Positions 35,501 to 46,799 are shown, numbered from the stretch's first letter. The stretch: DNA of 64,000 nucleotides from Echinarachnius parma (GCA_037951105.1 JBAMJV010002087.1:124001-188000); one strand, 5' to 3'. A program made the numbers and translations. Notes: a model not told the origin generated them from the sequence alone.

Positions 35501-35947
35501 ACCAAGCCCTGCTTTATCACATCACCCAGTCCAAACCCTCTAAAGGCTTTATGTGTTTATAAACATTTGTAAACTGGGTGGAGGAGGTGAGGATGGTTCT
35601 AGGTCACTTGTATTTAGTCTGCAATGAAGTCTTCTTGTTACAATCCTATCTGATGGCATGATTTTAGATCAAAAAGATTTTGATAACTGAATATTAAAAT
35701 GAACTCTGGATCATACGAGCTGGGAGGGGATGAAGGAGGAGTTTGTACCAGGTCAGGTCAGATTGCCTGATAGTACGATTTTTACCCCAACGATACTCTC
35801 CTCCATTTGCAAGCCAACATTCAAAAGACGGGAAATTACTGTCTATAAATATGACGGAATATACCATTTAACCCATTCAGAACGGAGTGATTTTGGTATA
35901 ACATGCATTCTCCATAGACTCCTGTCTGAGTATTTTAGGGACTAGTC

Positions 35948-36035
35948 CTGGGCCCTGTAACTTAAAGATTCACGATTTAAATCGTACGATTGATCACTTG
36001 ATCGTACGATCTTTATGTTAGGGGGGGGGGCCGGA
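35948..36035. mobile_element. Short ATCGTACGAT palindrome element
   Basis: 'gggccctgtaacttaaagat' at the left mirrors 'atctttatgttaggggggg' at the right, with two ATCGTACGAT palindromes between. The same words in inverted order fill 39130-39262 ('gaatctttatgttacggggccc'). I read them as two members of one mini-element family. Confidence 0.6.
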
Positions 36036-36079
36036 ACTGGTTAAAGGGATAGTACAGTTTTGGTCAAACAAAATTGTGT

Positions 36080-36150
36080 ACACATGATTCAAACTCAGGA
36101 TCTCATGATTTGAATACATGTGCGCGCTCTACCAATCTTGCCACACCACG
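36080..36150 (-). repeat. tRNA-derived SINE head or tRNA pseudogene
   Basis: Read on the minus strand, 'ttggtagagcgc' (36124-36135) fits an RNA polymerase III A box and 'gagtttgaatc' (36086-36096) fits a B box (GTTCGAATC type); their spacing is right for a tRNA of about 72 bases. The stems do not pair fully, so it is not a working tRNA gene. It is either an old tRNA copy or a SINE head. Confidence 0.5.
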
Positions 36151-36949
36151 TCCACCATGTCCAGTGCACCAAATGTAACCTTTAAAGACCTCCCAGCCTA
36201 AGAATCTTCTCGTGCAATGTCATCAAGACATAAAAGAAGTTTGATTCATTTGCAATTTTTATGTTGTATTATGCCCGTCTGTCCTTGATCCTTGGTTCTA
36301 CAGATCAATGAAAGAATATAAATTTCACACATAACATTTCTGGACGAACATTCAATCTTCTTGTTTACAATTTTAAAGTTGGTACATTTTTAGTTTCATC
36401 AGTGATATTTGATTCTGTATGTGAAACTAGGATTATTAAATCTCTTTTCTATTTCTCGGGTTACGTTACTGAACTTGGATTTTGAGCAGAAATCACAGTA
36501 TGTATAATCATAGAATCCAGACAAATAATATTGACTTGCCTTACGATTCAACTTGCTAGCAGACATAAAAAACAATTCTTGATAACTTTTTGATTTTTTT
36601 TTTCTCTCACAATATTTATAGATTATCCTGCTGTTCTCTTCTGGGAATTTCCAGGTTGGAAGTTGAGTCATGGAAATCAAATTGGTCCTTAAACTTGCCC
36701 GTCTCTTGAAAAGTGCATGAGCAGGTTTTCTTGAAATCTGGAGGTGATTTTAGATCATCTATTCCAGATGTGGTATATTCCAATAAAATGGTTTCTCAGG
36801 ACAGTTCTCCTCAAAATGATATTCAGACTAATATTAACAGGCAGAAGACTGTATTTTCCCATATATGAATTTATGATCATTTTGTTTATTTTTTGGAGGA
36901 AAAGGGGAGAAAAAAAGCTTTGGGGCATTGAAAGGAGGGGGGGGCAGGT

Positions 36950-37090
36950 GGGGGGGCAGGGGGGCAGATCACCAACCTAGTCCCCGTGTGTTTGTGGAGG
37001 GGGGGGGGGGGGGGTCAGTTCACCAACCTAGTCCCCTTGTGTTTGTGGAGGGGGGGGGGGGGGATCAGATCACCAACCTAGTCCCTATAT
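36950..37090. repeat. Three-copy 55-60-bp repeat with G tracts
   Basis: 'tca(g)(a/t)tcaccaacctagtcccc' is repeated three times, each unit separated by 'gtgtttgtggag' and a G tract of 15-18. The open frame across it is a by-product. Confidence 0.85.
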
Positions 37091-37724
37091 ATGTTTTTTT
37101 TTTCAGTGTTACTTGTAATAAGCTTGCAACTAAGTCACATCTTACAGTAATTGCCAATCTTATGTAGCAAGCACTTACATTGTTCACCCCCAGAAGTGTA
37201 TAAATGTGTGTATTAACTCAATGACCTTCACCATGATGTGGTAGTAAATAGGTTAACCACCTACATCAGTCACTATAGGGGGTTTCACTCGCACTGTATG
37301 TGACCTGTGGTAATTGGTTAATGTTACCGCAAATAGGCCTGCTGTGTGCAAGAGTAGTGCTCAACATATATTTGCATTTTATTTGGTAAATGTATATGTT
37401 AATGTACTTGTGATACAACCAAGGAGGTTTAATTTCAACGAAATTAGACCTCCTTAGTACAACTTGTACATTCATCTTCAATGCAGTTAATTGGATTTTG
37501 GCCTAGATGATGGATGTTTGCATAGATCTGCCATCTTTGATAAGAAGATTTTTATAATAAGTAACCATGAATGGTCATTTAAAGGCATAGTCCAATAGCC
37601 ATCATAATACCTCTCGTACCGATTATGATCAAAATGTAGAGCCCAGTTTTAAATGAACTAATTTACACCCTATTCATCTTCAAGCCTTTGATAATACATG
37701 TAATTTCAAATTTATACAAAACCA

Positions 37725-38215
37725 TGGCTGGCTGATTTAAGAACTGACCAAATACCCGAGTTTATAGCCAGGTATAGCTGATTGTAACTCTAGATATGGA
37801 AACTTATCTAAATTATATGTGGCTATGTGCTTAGGCCTTCCTCAATTAATAAGAAGTTCAAATACAAACCCGCTAGTGGTCAGTTGAAGAACTGACCAAA
37901 TAACCAATTTTATAGCTGAGTAATGCTGATTGTAACTCTATGGACACTAATTTGTGGCTTTGTTCTTAGGCATTCTTTGATAATAAGTTCAAATACAAAA
38001 CCACAGATGGTTGATGAAAGAACTGACCAAATAGCCAAGTTTATAAATATAACCAAGTTTAGCTGATCGTAACTCTATGGACACCTAATTAAATTATATG
38101 CAGCCATGTTCAACAAACATTGATGGTCATTACGAACTAACCACATACAAATATCCAAGTTTATCTCTAATGTAACTGTTTGGACCCATTTGATAAAGGA
38201 TTTCTAATAAGAAAC
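37725..38215. repeat. Four diverged tandem copies, about 120-140 bp
   Basis: 'gaactgaccaaata.cc.a.tttata' followed by 'agctgat.gtaactcta..gac' occurs at about 37739, 37892 and 38020, with a weaker copy at 38135. There is no coding content. It is one of many local tandem series in this window. Confidence 0.75.
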
Positions 38216-38294
38216 CCTGTGTAATCATAAAAAGCAGTTGCTAAGCTATGAGGACATGGGAGGGAAGCCCATTACTTTGCCAACGAGTTCACTT

Positions 38295-38599
38295 GTCCCC
38301 TACAGTACAGAAATCTAGGTGACTAGCTTGTGGCTAGCTTGCGGCAAGCTAGCGGCAAGCTTGGCGATTTCTACCTGAATTGAGCTTGCAAAATATATCT
38401 GCATGTAGTGACACGCTTAAAAAGCTTCTGCACGCTCACAGTTTCGGCACAGATCGCCTATTAAGCTTGCTGCTATCTAGCTGCTAGATAGTTGCATGCT
38501 AGCTGCAAGCTAGCCATTAGCTAGCCGCTAGCTAGATGCATGCTTGCCGCAAGCTAGCTGCTAGCTTGCAGCACTCTGTAGGGGGTTTCTGTAGGGGTA
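38295..38599. mobile_element. Palindromic AGCT/CTAG-rich mini-element
   Basis: The left end TCCCCTACAGTACAGAAATC mirrors the right end GTTTCTGTAGGGGTA. The body is dense in GCTAGC, AAGCTTG and CTAGCTAG words in both orientations ('gcttgcggcaagctagcggc'), so the single strand would fold into many stems. I know of no coding role. Confidence 0.7.
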
Positions 38600-39129
38600 C
38601 CAGAGCGCTGCATATTATAGTCAATACTAGAAACTAACTTCTTGTGCAAGTGAAACCAAGAGTAGCCAGAAACCTATTTTTGGTGCCCGGCCCCTATGAA
38701 TGAATGTTACAAGAAATTTATGAATTTTTGGTGGTGCTAGCTTAGACTAGCAATTTTCCGCCCTTTGCTGGCTCTTTTTTTTAACAGATATATTGTTAAA
38801 CTAATGGCCAATCGTGATGCTGTGCGTGCGCGCATAGGATCCTGTACATGTATAAAGTAATTGCTTGCGCTCTGAGTCTTTTCGATATGCGTGATTGACT
38901 CATCAAACGGTTTTCCCGTGATCGGGATTTAGAGCGCAGCGCAAAAGACATTGGAGATATAGATTCTAATTTTACTATAGATCAGTGTTTATCTTGAGCA
39001 ATGTCTTATGTACAAGCAAATCATATTTCAGTTCTTTTTTTTAAAAATAACTCGCTAGTGGTGTCAAGATCACTGGCCACTTCCTTCCTCATCAGATATA
39101 ATCAGTATTAAGTTATAAATACCAGTGAG

Positions 39130-39265
39130 AGAATCGTACGATCAATCTATTGATCGTACGACTGATTATTGATCGTACGATTAATCGTACTACCAATTGA
39201 TTGATCGTACGATCCATTGACCAATCGTATGATTAATAGTGAATCTTTATGTTACGGGGCCCATG
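39130..39265. repeat. GATCGTACGAT palindrome cluster
   Basis: Five to six copies of (A)TCGTACGA(T) occur within 115 bp, ending 'gaatctttatgttacggggccc' like the inverted left end at 35948. It could be a diverged full element or the other end of a 3.3-kb element running 35948-39262. Confidence 0.6.
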
Positions 39266-39809
39266 TCTACTTACACCAGGGAATTTTTAAATTTGTTTTA
39301 AGTCAAATTTATTTTTCCGGTTTACTTTTCAAGCTTAATTGCCTGCATGAAAAAAGGACTCTGAAATCTGTTTTGCATTGAACTCTATGCATATTTATGG
39401 GGGCTCTTTTTATGATTTTCGGGGGCTATTTTGGGCATTTGGGGCTAAATCGCCCCTAGTCCCAGTGTATTTTTTCTCCCATTCGGTATACTCCCATTTT
39501 GTCTACTAGCAAAAGACAGAATTAGGAGTTAGTGTTCAGGGTTTGGATTTGGGTTAGAGATATGTTTAGGGTTGGTTGACAAGTCTGACAAGGGCAGTTA
39601 TACCAGTGAAAGTACATGTAGGTACACAGTGACTTGCTGATTGGTCTACATCCATTTGGTGTACTCCCATTTTGTCTTATAACTAGCAAAAACAAAATTA
39701 GGAGGTAGTGTTTTGAGTTGGGATTAGGGTTAGAGATAGGTTTAGGATTGGTGGTCAGTTTTGATAGGAGTTGGGAAAAGGGAAAGACCAAATGGGTGTA
39801 GAATGATTA

Positions 39810-39970
39810 CATAAAACGTGAAAGACACCATACATAAAACGTGAAAGACACCATACATAAAATGTGAAAGACACCATACATAAAATGTGAAAGACACCAT
39901 ACATAAAACATGAAAGACACCATACATAAAATGTGAAAGACACCATACATGAAACGTGAGAGGCACCATA
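39810..39970. repeat. 23-bp tandem repeat, 7 copies
   Basis: The unit 'acataaaacgtgaaagacac' plus 'cat' repeats every 23 bp, with GACACCA at about 39825, 39848, 39871, 39894, 39917 and 39940 and a GGCACCA variant at 39963. The minus-strand frames of about 95 codons are artefacts. The units are little diverged, so the array is young. Confidence 0.95.
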
Positions 39971-40230
39971 ATGCCTTTCCTCGTAATCCGATTCACCTGA
40001 ATTTCCTTCATGAATTTCATCCACACTGAAAGTCCTTTTCACATCGAGTGAGTCTTTTTATAAGTTTGCATTACTAGTTGTGGATAGGTAAGATAACCAA
40101 TACCCAATGCTTACAATATGGAAGGCCTGTTGGCCTGGAACCATTCAAAATTAGCTTTGAGCTACCAAAATTGCAACATGTTAAATTATACTTGCCTGAA
40201 TGGGGAACCAAATATAAAAGAATTGTTATT

Positions 40231-40918
40231 ATTATGCCTCCACAACGAAGTAGCTGGAGGCATTATGTTTTCGGTTTGTCCGTCCGTCCGTACGTACATT
40301 ACGTACGTCCCCTTCTCGTGATCGCGTTATCTCAAGAACCGATTGACGGATTCTCACCAAACTTGGTTCATGTATGTTTCTTAGGGTGCCAATGATCTGA
40401 TTAGATTTGGGGGTCATGAGTTCAAAGGTCAAAGGCAACAGGGCTCAATGAATTAGCTTTTAATTGCAAAATCTCAAGAACTGAATGTCAGATTTTAATC
40501 AAACTTGGTACCTGAATGTATCTCAGAAAGCCATTGTAGCTATCAGATTTTTGAGTCATGAGGTCAAAGGTCAAGGTCACAGGACTCATTATGCAAAAAT
40601 AGCTTGTAATTGCAATAGATATCACAAGAGCCAGTTGACAAATAACCATCAAACTTGGTACCTATTTGTATCTTGGTGAGCTATACACTTATTCGATTTT
40701 GGGGTTATTAGGTCAAAGGTCAAGGTCATGGCCCATACATACATATAATGCATATTCAAAAATAGCTCATAATTGTGATATATCAGATCCGGTAGACAGA
40801 TAATTATCAAAATTGAGTTGACATATTAATTCAGTGCATTTTAATTTGGGCTTGATATATAAATTGCGCAATGGCAGAGGCATCATTTTCGACTGCGCGC
40901 AGTCGAAGATCCATCTAG
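40231..40918 (+). mobile_element. Helitron-like non-autonomous element with internal tandem repeats
   Basis: The 3' end has a perfect 20-bp hairpin, TTCGACTGCGCGCAGTCGAA (40888-40907), followed 7 bases later by CTAG (fits CTRR) and then T: the Helitron end rule. The 5' part has its own hairpin (gcctcca...tggaggc) and a CCGT microsatellite (40281-40300). The centre holds three to four monomers of 141-162 bp starting 'atctcaagaac' at 40330, 40471, 40616 and about 40778, each with 'caaacttggta' and 'aggtcaaaggtcaaggtca'. Bivalve 'pearl'/HINE elements are built the same way (microsatellite plus 150-bp repeats); calling it one of them is inference. No Rep/helicase is present. Confidence 0.7.
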
Positions 40919-40924
40919 TTTTTC

Positions 40925-41045
40925 TTTGTTTTTATTTCGGGGCCACCAGATTTAGGTTTCTGGCCACTAACATTTGAGAAATCGTGATTTTACTTGCCCG
41001 TCTGATCTGGGCCACAAGGAAAAGGAAAATAATTTCTTGCACGGA
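40925..41045. repeat. Fragment of the GGGCCACC/GGCCAGT family
   Basis: 'tttatttcggggccaccaga', 'gtttctggccacta', 'gattttacttgcccg' and 'aataatttcttgca' match the right half of the element at 19972-21222 with substitutions. Confidence 0.6.
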
Positions 41046-41204
41046 ATATAGATTGGACAGGCTTGCAACAATACATATTTGAACCCTTGTACAGGTGATA
41101 TCCTTTTACTTGCCTGGCATTTGGCCTGTTTCTGTCGTTAAGTGCATGTGAACGATCAATCACGCAGCTCGTGCAGTGATATGTTTCAATTTATTATGAA
41201 GAGG

Positions 41205-41670
41205 GTACAAGATATTAAGTATCATAATTCTTGTACAGGTTTCATTTTCGCTTCTTTATATAGTTTAATATGAAGAGGGTATGATATCTAAAGTACAGCG
41301 AACAAATTAATATTTTTATTTCGGGGGCTCCTTTTCGGGGGCTACTTTTCCAACTTTCAGGGGCTATTTTTATCATCTCGGGGGCTACAAATTTCCGGGC
41401 TCTTTTTCGAATTTCAGGGGCTACTATTAAGCTCTAATGCTGTACATGTAAGTGATCATCTTATAAGCATTTGATCACGATCCAAACAGAAAATCCAACA
41501 AAAATCCCCCCCCCCCCAAAAAAAACAATTCTAGTGCAAGTTTCATTTTCATATCCTTATTTTTTAATATGAAGAGGGTATGATATCTAAAGTATTACAA
41601 TGCTAGTGCAAGTTTCAATTTCATATCCTTATTTTTTAATATGAAGAGGGTAAGATATCTCAAGTGCAAT
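41205..41670. repeat. Diverged tandem repeat 'atgaagagggta..atatct'
   Basis: 'aatatgaagagggta' occurs at about 41194, 41267, 41567 and 41637, each with 'caagtttcattttc.tatcctta' before it and 'gatatctaaagta' after. The last two units are close (70-80 bp period). An agcccc-type repeat (41320-41425) lies between. Confidence 0.8.
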
Positions 41671-41982
41671 TCCTATATACACGTTGAAATCCAAGAAAGT
41701 AAAGGGAACCTAATTTGCCAGGATGCAGAATCTAAGTTTTTGTTATCTTCCTGCTCCATAATTTAATCTTATAAATTCTGTTTCCTGCTTATAAAAATGA
41801 ATTCATGCTCTGCTATATATAGGTGAAGTATATGTCCTTTGAATGGAGGAAATACAATTCAGGAATGGACAATTTAATATACACACACAGAACAGAGTTG
41901 TACTAGGTCGGTATGATGTCTAGTTTCATTGTCTCAAGGAAGTAGGGTCCATAACTTGTGTATTGTACCTTGTTGTAGTATA

Positions 41983-42405
41983 CAGTCAAACCTGTCTCGG
42001 CAGCCACCTGTCTAGTGTCTACAGTGGCTACCAAGTGTCACCCCCTGCATGCCGCAAAGGAAACAAAGTTGTAGAACATCTCTACAGAGGTTACCTGTCT
42101 ACAGTGGCCAATTTTCTTGTTTCCCCTTGGTGGTCGCTAGTAGTTGTGGAGTTGTATCACTCGCCACTTTTTTTTAGTCAGTTTGTTTGAGGTGTGGCAC
42201 CTCGTTTCTCAGCGGACAGTGGCTACCAAGAGCCATCCCCTGCATACTGCAGAGGAAAATACAGTTGTGGAAGTTACCTGTCTACAGTGGCCAATTTTCT
42301 CCTTTGTGGTCGCTAGTATGTTTGTCTGTAGTTGTGGAGTTGATGGCCACTCGCCACTTTTTTAGTCGGATTGTTTGAGGTGTGGCACCTTGTTTCATAG
42401 CTTCT
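41983..42405. repeat. Two-copy tandem repeat of about 190 bp with a TACAGTCAAACC end
   Basis: 'tacctgtctacagtggccaattttct', 'gtggtcgctagta', 'agttgtggagttg', 'tcgccactttttt' and 'gtttgaggtgtggcacct' (all split words) appear twice in the same order, at 42090-42210 and 42275-42390. The stretch opens with TACAGTCAAACCTGTC, the left end of the family at 59045, so the tandem series may have grown inside that element. Confidence 0.8.
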
Positions 42406-42959
42406 GATGATTTTTCAGTAAACAGCCTGGAGATATTTATCCTACTTCTGCTACATGGGGAGACCAGTGTTTCTATAAGCCTGTGATAGATCCAGTGTGT
42501 ACGAGCTAACTCTCATTGCATTGTATGGTATAATGGTGTCACTTTCAAACAAAGTTGGATCAAGCAAACTTGATGGAGCACATTTTTAATTTAGTATGAA
42601 TCATGTGCGAGGCATGAGGGTAGTTGTTCTTATACTTCATGGTGCAGAGGAATTGTGAAAGATCTTTTTGATGTTCTATAGAACTTTCACTGGGATAATT
42701 TTATTAAGTTTATCAGCAAAGAACAGTTGTTGATCGTTTGGCAAGATTTAGCATTGAATTTAACTAAAATGTTGTTGCACATTTTCAGTGACCTAATTTG
42801 GCATACCAGTATTCAGAGTTGAGCGAGTGATTTGAGAGTTTTGCCAAGTTTTGGCATGGAAACAGAACAGTTTGAATACAGTTAATCCTCTGAATAACCT
42901 AGAGACATCTTGTATTTGGACACCTATCTGTGATTTTCTTTGAGATCAAAGGAGGCACA

Positions 42960-43022
42960 GTCATTGTCATCATCAGTATCATCATAATCATCATCAGAAG
43001 AAGAAGAAGAAGAAGAAGAAGA
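42960..43022. repeat. ATC and AGA triplet tracts
   Basis: 'catcatcagtatcatcataatc' (two words) followed by (GAA)n is simple sequence. Confidence 0.85.
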
Positions 43023-43572
43023 TAGCCACTCCCTGCATGCCTTTATATATAAGCCATCCTTCTTTAAGTTACATCTGGAAGCACTCTGCTGGATTCTGTC
43101 TGTTTGCAAAAGTACCTCTGAGAACAAGAATCCTCAATCGTGGAAAAGGTTTCATTCTGATAGAAGATTTCTCTAAAACAGTATTTTTCCTGACGGGGAG
43201 CTGGCTCAAAAGATCTTCTCCTTATTAGCCAATGGCTCTACAAAATTCCTCCTCTCTGATAGACAAAACATGCTTGATGCTAGATTTTGGGGATATACAT
43301 ACATATCCTACTTTGTTAAAGATCATTAAGCGTGGGGATGCTACACTACGGATTGCCATTTTGAACTAGGCTAGTTCACGCGCACTGCATAACACTTGAC
43401 CAACGTGCATTACGCACGGTGTGCAAGGCAGTCGCAAGATGGCATCTGAATGTACATCTGATTTACGAATCCCGACTACCTATTAGGCCAAATACCTTGT
43501 CCACAAACCTTGTGTATCAAGATGAAGAATCTTAGAGGATGTGATTTCTTGTACAATGTAAATTAGAGTTAA

Positions 43573-43814
43573 TGGCCCGGTCAGATATCAACGGATAGCG
43601 GAAACGAATGCCCAACGAATAAAAAATTTGCGAAATGAAATTATCCGGTGATGAAAGTCGTCTCCATTGCTTTATGTACAAAACATAGAACAACGTACGT
43701 CACCGGACAAGGACTGGACAAGAAACGCATACGAACGGAGACGAACGGATGGAAATTTTAGCTCTCTGTTTTACGTCCGTTTACGCAATCCGTTGATATA
43801 TATGTGACCGGGCT
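43573..43814. mobile_element. GGCCCGGTCA-ended mini-element, copy B
   Basis: It is near-identical over its whole 240 bp to 21708-21948, differing by a few substitutions and small indels, with the same 32-bp inverted ends. It lies in the KLHL8-like intron. Confidence 0.85.
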
Positions 43815-43899
43815 ATAACCTTGAGCTTAGAGGATGTGTTTTCTTGTGAAATGACAATTTGGACTAACCTTGAGTTGATTTTTTCTCAATAGATCAGGA

Positions 43900-44545
43900 C
43901 ACTTTCGAAATTCTGTGAAATGTGGATGATTTGTTTGCTTTCAATGTTACCAAGCAGGGTTTCCCTGACAATGGCTGACATATATTGAATGTTGTTATTT
44001 AAGCCAAACTTCATAGAATTTTATGGTGGGTGTGTTTGCCTGTGAATCGTTAATTACAGTAGACCTTGAGCTTATTTTGGTAAAGTTCGGGACACTTTCG
44101 ATTTTTCTGAAATGCGGATCATTGTGGGCTTGGTTTCAATGTTACCAAACAGGATTTCCATGACAATTTGGCTTCCATGTATCGAATGATCACCCCATGT
44201 CTACTTTACTGTAAGCTAGTCAACCCACCATCAGGATCAGAACTAGACATGTTAGAGCATGATAGAACTATAGTAGACATTGGGTGATTTCAAGTATGGT
44301 GTTTAGGGCTGGTGTTAGTGTTTATCAAACTGGTGTTTGTGTGTAATAAACACTAACACCGGCCTTAAACACCATACTTGAAATCACCCATTGAGCTTAT
44401 TTGTTGTAGTTCAAGATACTTTTGATATTATGTGAAAAGCAGATCATTTGTCTGGTTCAAATATAATATGTATCTGAATAGGATTTCCCTGACAATGGCT
44501 TCCATGTATTTAATGATCACCTTACAAGGTTGTCTGCTTTGTTGT
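43900..44545. repeat. Three diverged tandem copies, 195-330 bp apart
   Basis: 'gttaccaa.cagg.tttcc.tgacaat' and 'cttccatgtat..aatgatcacc' recur at about 43948, 44140 and 44468, each preceded by 'gacacttt.ga.attctgtgaaa.g.ggatcattt'. A hairpin element (44281-44390) interrupts the spacing between the second and third copies, which explains the longer gap. Confidence 0.8.
44281..44390. mobile_element. 110-bp hairpin mini-element, TGGGTGATTTCAAGTATGG family
   Basis: TGGGTGATTTCAAGTATGG at the left is mirrored by CCATACTTGAAATCACCCA at the right, and the complementarity continues ('gtgttagtg'/'cactaacac') almost to the centre. Shorter copies lie at 50927-51014 and 51044-51126. The whole element folds into one long hairpin. 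Confidence 0.9.
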
Positions 44546-44829
44546 GAAATCAACGCATCGGGATCATAACTAGACATGAATGGCCGGCCTTTCATACAAA
44601 TTGTTCATCCATCAGGATACATACATTGGACTTCTTTCTGTTTGCGCATACCTTGTGAAGATATTTGATCATTATTATTGTCAATTTTTGCAGTTTCTCA
44701 TGGCTCATATTGTCCCCTACGGCTATGTATTATGTGCATCTGCCACCATTTTGAGACACCATTGTGATCTTTGCAGTTTGTGTGGTTAATCTTTCTCACG
44801 TTTTAACTTTGCAGTTGTTCATTTATTAA

Positions 44830-45315
44830 AGTGCCACAGGAAAATTCTATATGCCGAGACATACAGTTGAATATATGGATCCACAACCTTCCTGCTATAC
44901 TCTTTTATTGTGATTCCAAAATGGTAGACATAATTTGGAGAAGGAATTATCAGATTTAAATAGTCATGTCTTTCTCACAGTTGAAGTGAAACAGTTAAAA
45001 AGTACCACAGGAATATTTATGAGGACAAGTACATTTATGGATCCAAAACCCTCCTGATTCGTACGCTTGCTTGGTGATTTCAAATTGAAGGTGTACATCA
45101 CATATAATTTGGAAAAACGATTTATTAGATTTAGATGGTTTGTCTTTTCACGTTTGATGTTGTACTAGTTACTGAGAGTAACACAGGGATATTGATGTTC
45201 AAGACAATAACATTTATGGATTCAAAACTCTCCTGATTCGTATGCTTGCTTGGTGATTTCAGATTGAAGGTCTACATAAATTGGAGAAGGAATTATTCAT
45301 CATCAGTATTATACA
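44830..45315. repeat. Three diverged tandem copies, about 170-190 bp
   Basis: 'ccacagg(a)aatatt', 'catttatggat.caaaac.ctcctgattcgta', 'gcttgcttggtgatttca' and 'attgaaggt.tacat' recur at about 44832, 45001 and 45180. The last two copies are much closer to each other than to the first. Confidence 0.85.
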
Positions 45316-45414
45316 ATAGGATGAAGAGGTGAGATAACAGAGAGTCATAATTACTATAAACTTATTCATTTTTAACTAATGTTGAAATTTACGCTATAAT
45401 TTCAGGTTTCACAT

Positions 45415-45494
45415 TTAAGCCGTTCACTACGAAATTCTGAAATCCCCATAGACTTTGTACATAGCCCACCTGGTTCCCGTAAGCAACGGGTTAA
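45415..45494. mobile_element. 80-bp TTAA mini-element, inverted copy
   Basis: TTAAGCCGTTCACTACG to CGTAAGCAACGGGTTAA, with 'gactttgtacatagcccacctgg' inside (two words). It is the reverse orientation of 27959-28038. TTAA stands at both edges. Confidence 0.85.
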
Positions 45495-45594
45495 GTACTG
45501 TAGGTAAATCTTCAAGAGAAGTACAAATTAACTTGAAATTAATTTATTTTCAATTTTGTAGAGAACACTATTAATAAGGGACATGTACTGTATG

Positions 45595-45796
45595 TACAGT
45601 GGAACCTCTTTTTAACGAGCTCTGAACTTATTACAAGGTACAGTACCCAATACAGGGAGATAATTTCACAGATCCAGTTTCTATGTATTTTATTCATTTT
45701 TTTTAGCCCTGATAAAACATGATATCTGATATAATGAGTTAAATTCAATGTGCCCAAGGTACTACATGTAGTTATAATCCATGGGGTTTCACTGTA
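45595..45796. mobile_element. TACAGTGGAACC-ended mini-element
   Basis: TACAGTGGAACCTC at the left and GGGTTTCACTGTA at the right are inverted and TA-bounded; the length is 202 bp. CAGTGGAACC-type ends are known from pogo/Tigger-like and ISL2EU-like transposons. No transposase is present. Confidence 0.65.
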
Positions 45797-45826
45797 CTAC
45801 TGTATGCAATATGTGATGATAATTTG

Positions 45827-45908
45827 TAACCCCTTGCCTACCGGAACACGGCGGTGGGCTACGTACAAAGGTTATGGGGGTTTCAGAATCACGAAGAGAA
45901 CGTGTCAA
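45827..45908. mobile_element. 80-bp TTAA mini-element, diverged copy
   Basis: 'aaccccttgcctaccggaacacgg', 'gtgggctacgtacaaagg' and 'tttcagaatcacgaagagaacgtgtcaa' (as separate words) follow the family consensus, but both TTAA edges are mutated. It is an older copy. Confidence 0.75.
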
Positions 45909-46554
45909 ATGACTCTAGTATCACATTAGAAGGAATCTATTCTGATAACGACTGTCGACTTCCTGTTATTTGTGTCTTTTGCTCTTTTGCTCTTTTACTC
46001 ATTATCATTTATCTCTATCTGATCGCTTTCATCCTTGATTAATAATCTGCTTTAACAATTGATACGGAAGTACAATGGAATCAAAACTCTTGTCAAGAAT
46101 AAGGAGATAGTACTCTCAGTACCTGTTTTGTAGAATGTATTTCATATTGGCGAAACTACCTAGTCAGCAGTGCTGTTTTTGATGCCTAAGGTCCAGTGGA
46201 AAATACATGAATTGGAATGAATTTTTTGGAATATTTATTGATTTTTTATAAAGATTCAAAGTTTGCTGAGTTCAGCTACAAAGTGACTGGTGATCACTGA
46301 TTTCAGATACGTTGTGAGTGGAATCTACATATTGTCATTTTGTTTATTTTGTTGTTGTGACTTTGAGGCAGGACTTTGAGCGATAATGATATGGAGACTA
46401 TCTTTTCTTTTATATGTTTTATGTGGTGGAATAGGCAAATTAGTTGTTGGAAAATATTGCATAGATGATACATGCTTTGTGTTTTGTACATTATACAAAA
46501 AAGAATAGATGTGTAGCAGCTCATAATTATAAAACAGTATAGTTTTGAAGCAAT

Positions 46555-46618
46555 TTGCACTTGCACTTTGCACTTTGCACTTGCACTTTACACTTGCACT
46601 TTGCACTTTGCACTTTAT
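46555..46618. repeat. (TTGCAC)n / CACTTT short tandem repeat
   Basis: About ten units of 'ttgcac' and 'tttgcac' run through to 46616. Minus-strand Lys/Cys/Ser-rich peptide repeats come from it. Confidence 0.9.
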
Positions 46619-46799
46619 TGACCCAGTTACTGGATATCCACTACACAATCATTCCAGTACATCAAGTGCACTTTGTTCTCCCTTAGGAGCAATTTACTCA
46701 ATATAGCAGGAATATAATGCATAGACTAAGGATATAGCATAAAATATGTCTTATACTTTTACAGTTCTAGGTTGACTTCAAGCTGTTGAGGTCAGCAGA

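Noticed and set aside
39742-40042. Phe/Val/Met-rich minus-strand frames
   Set aside because: Translation of the 23-bp tandem repeat, which cycles through all three frames.
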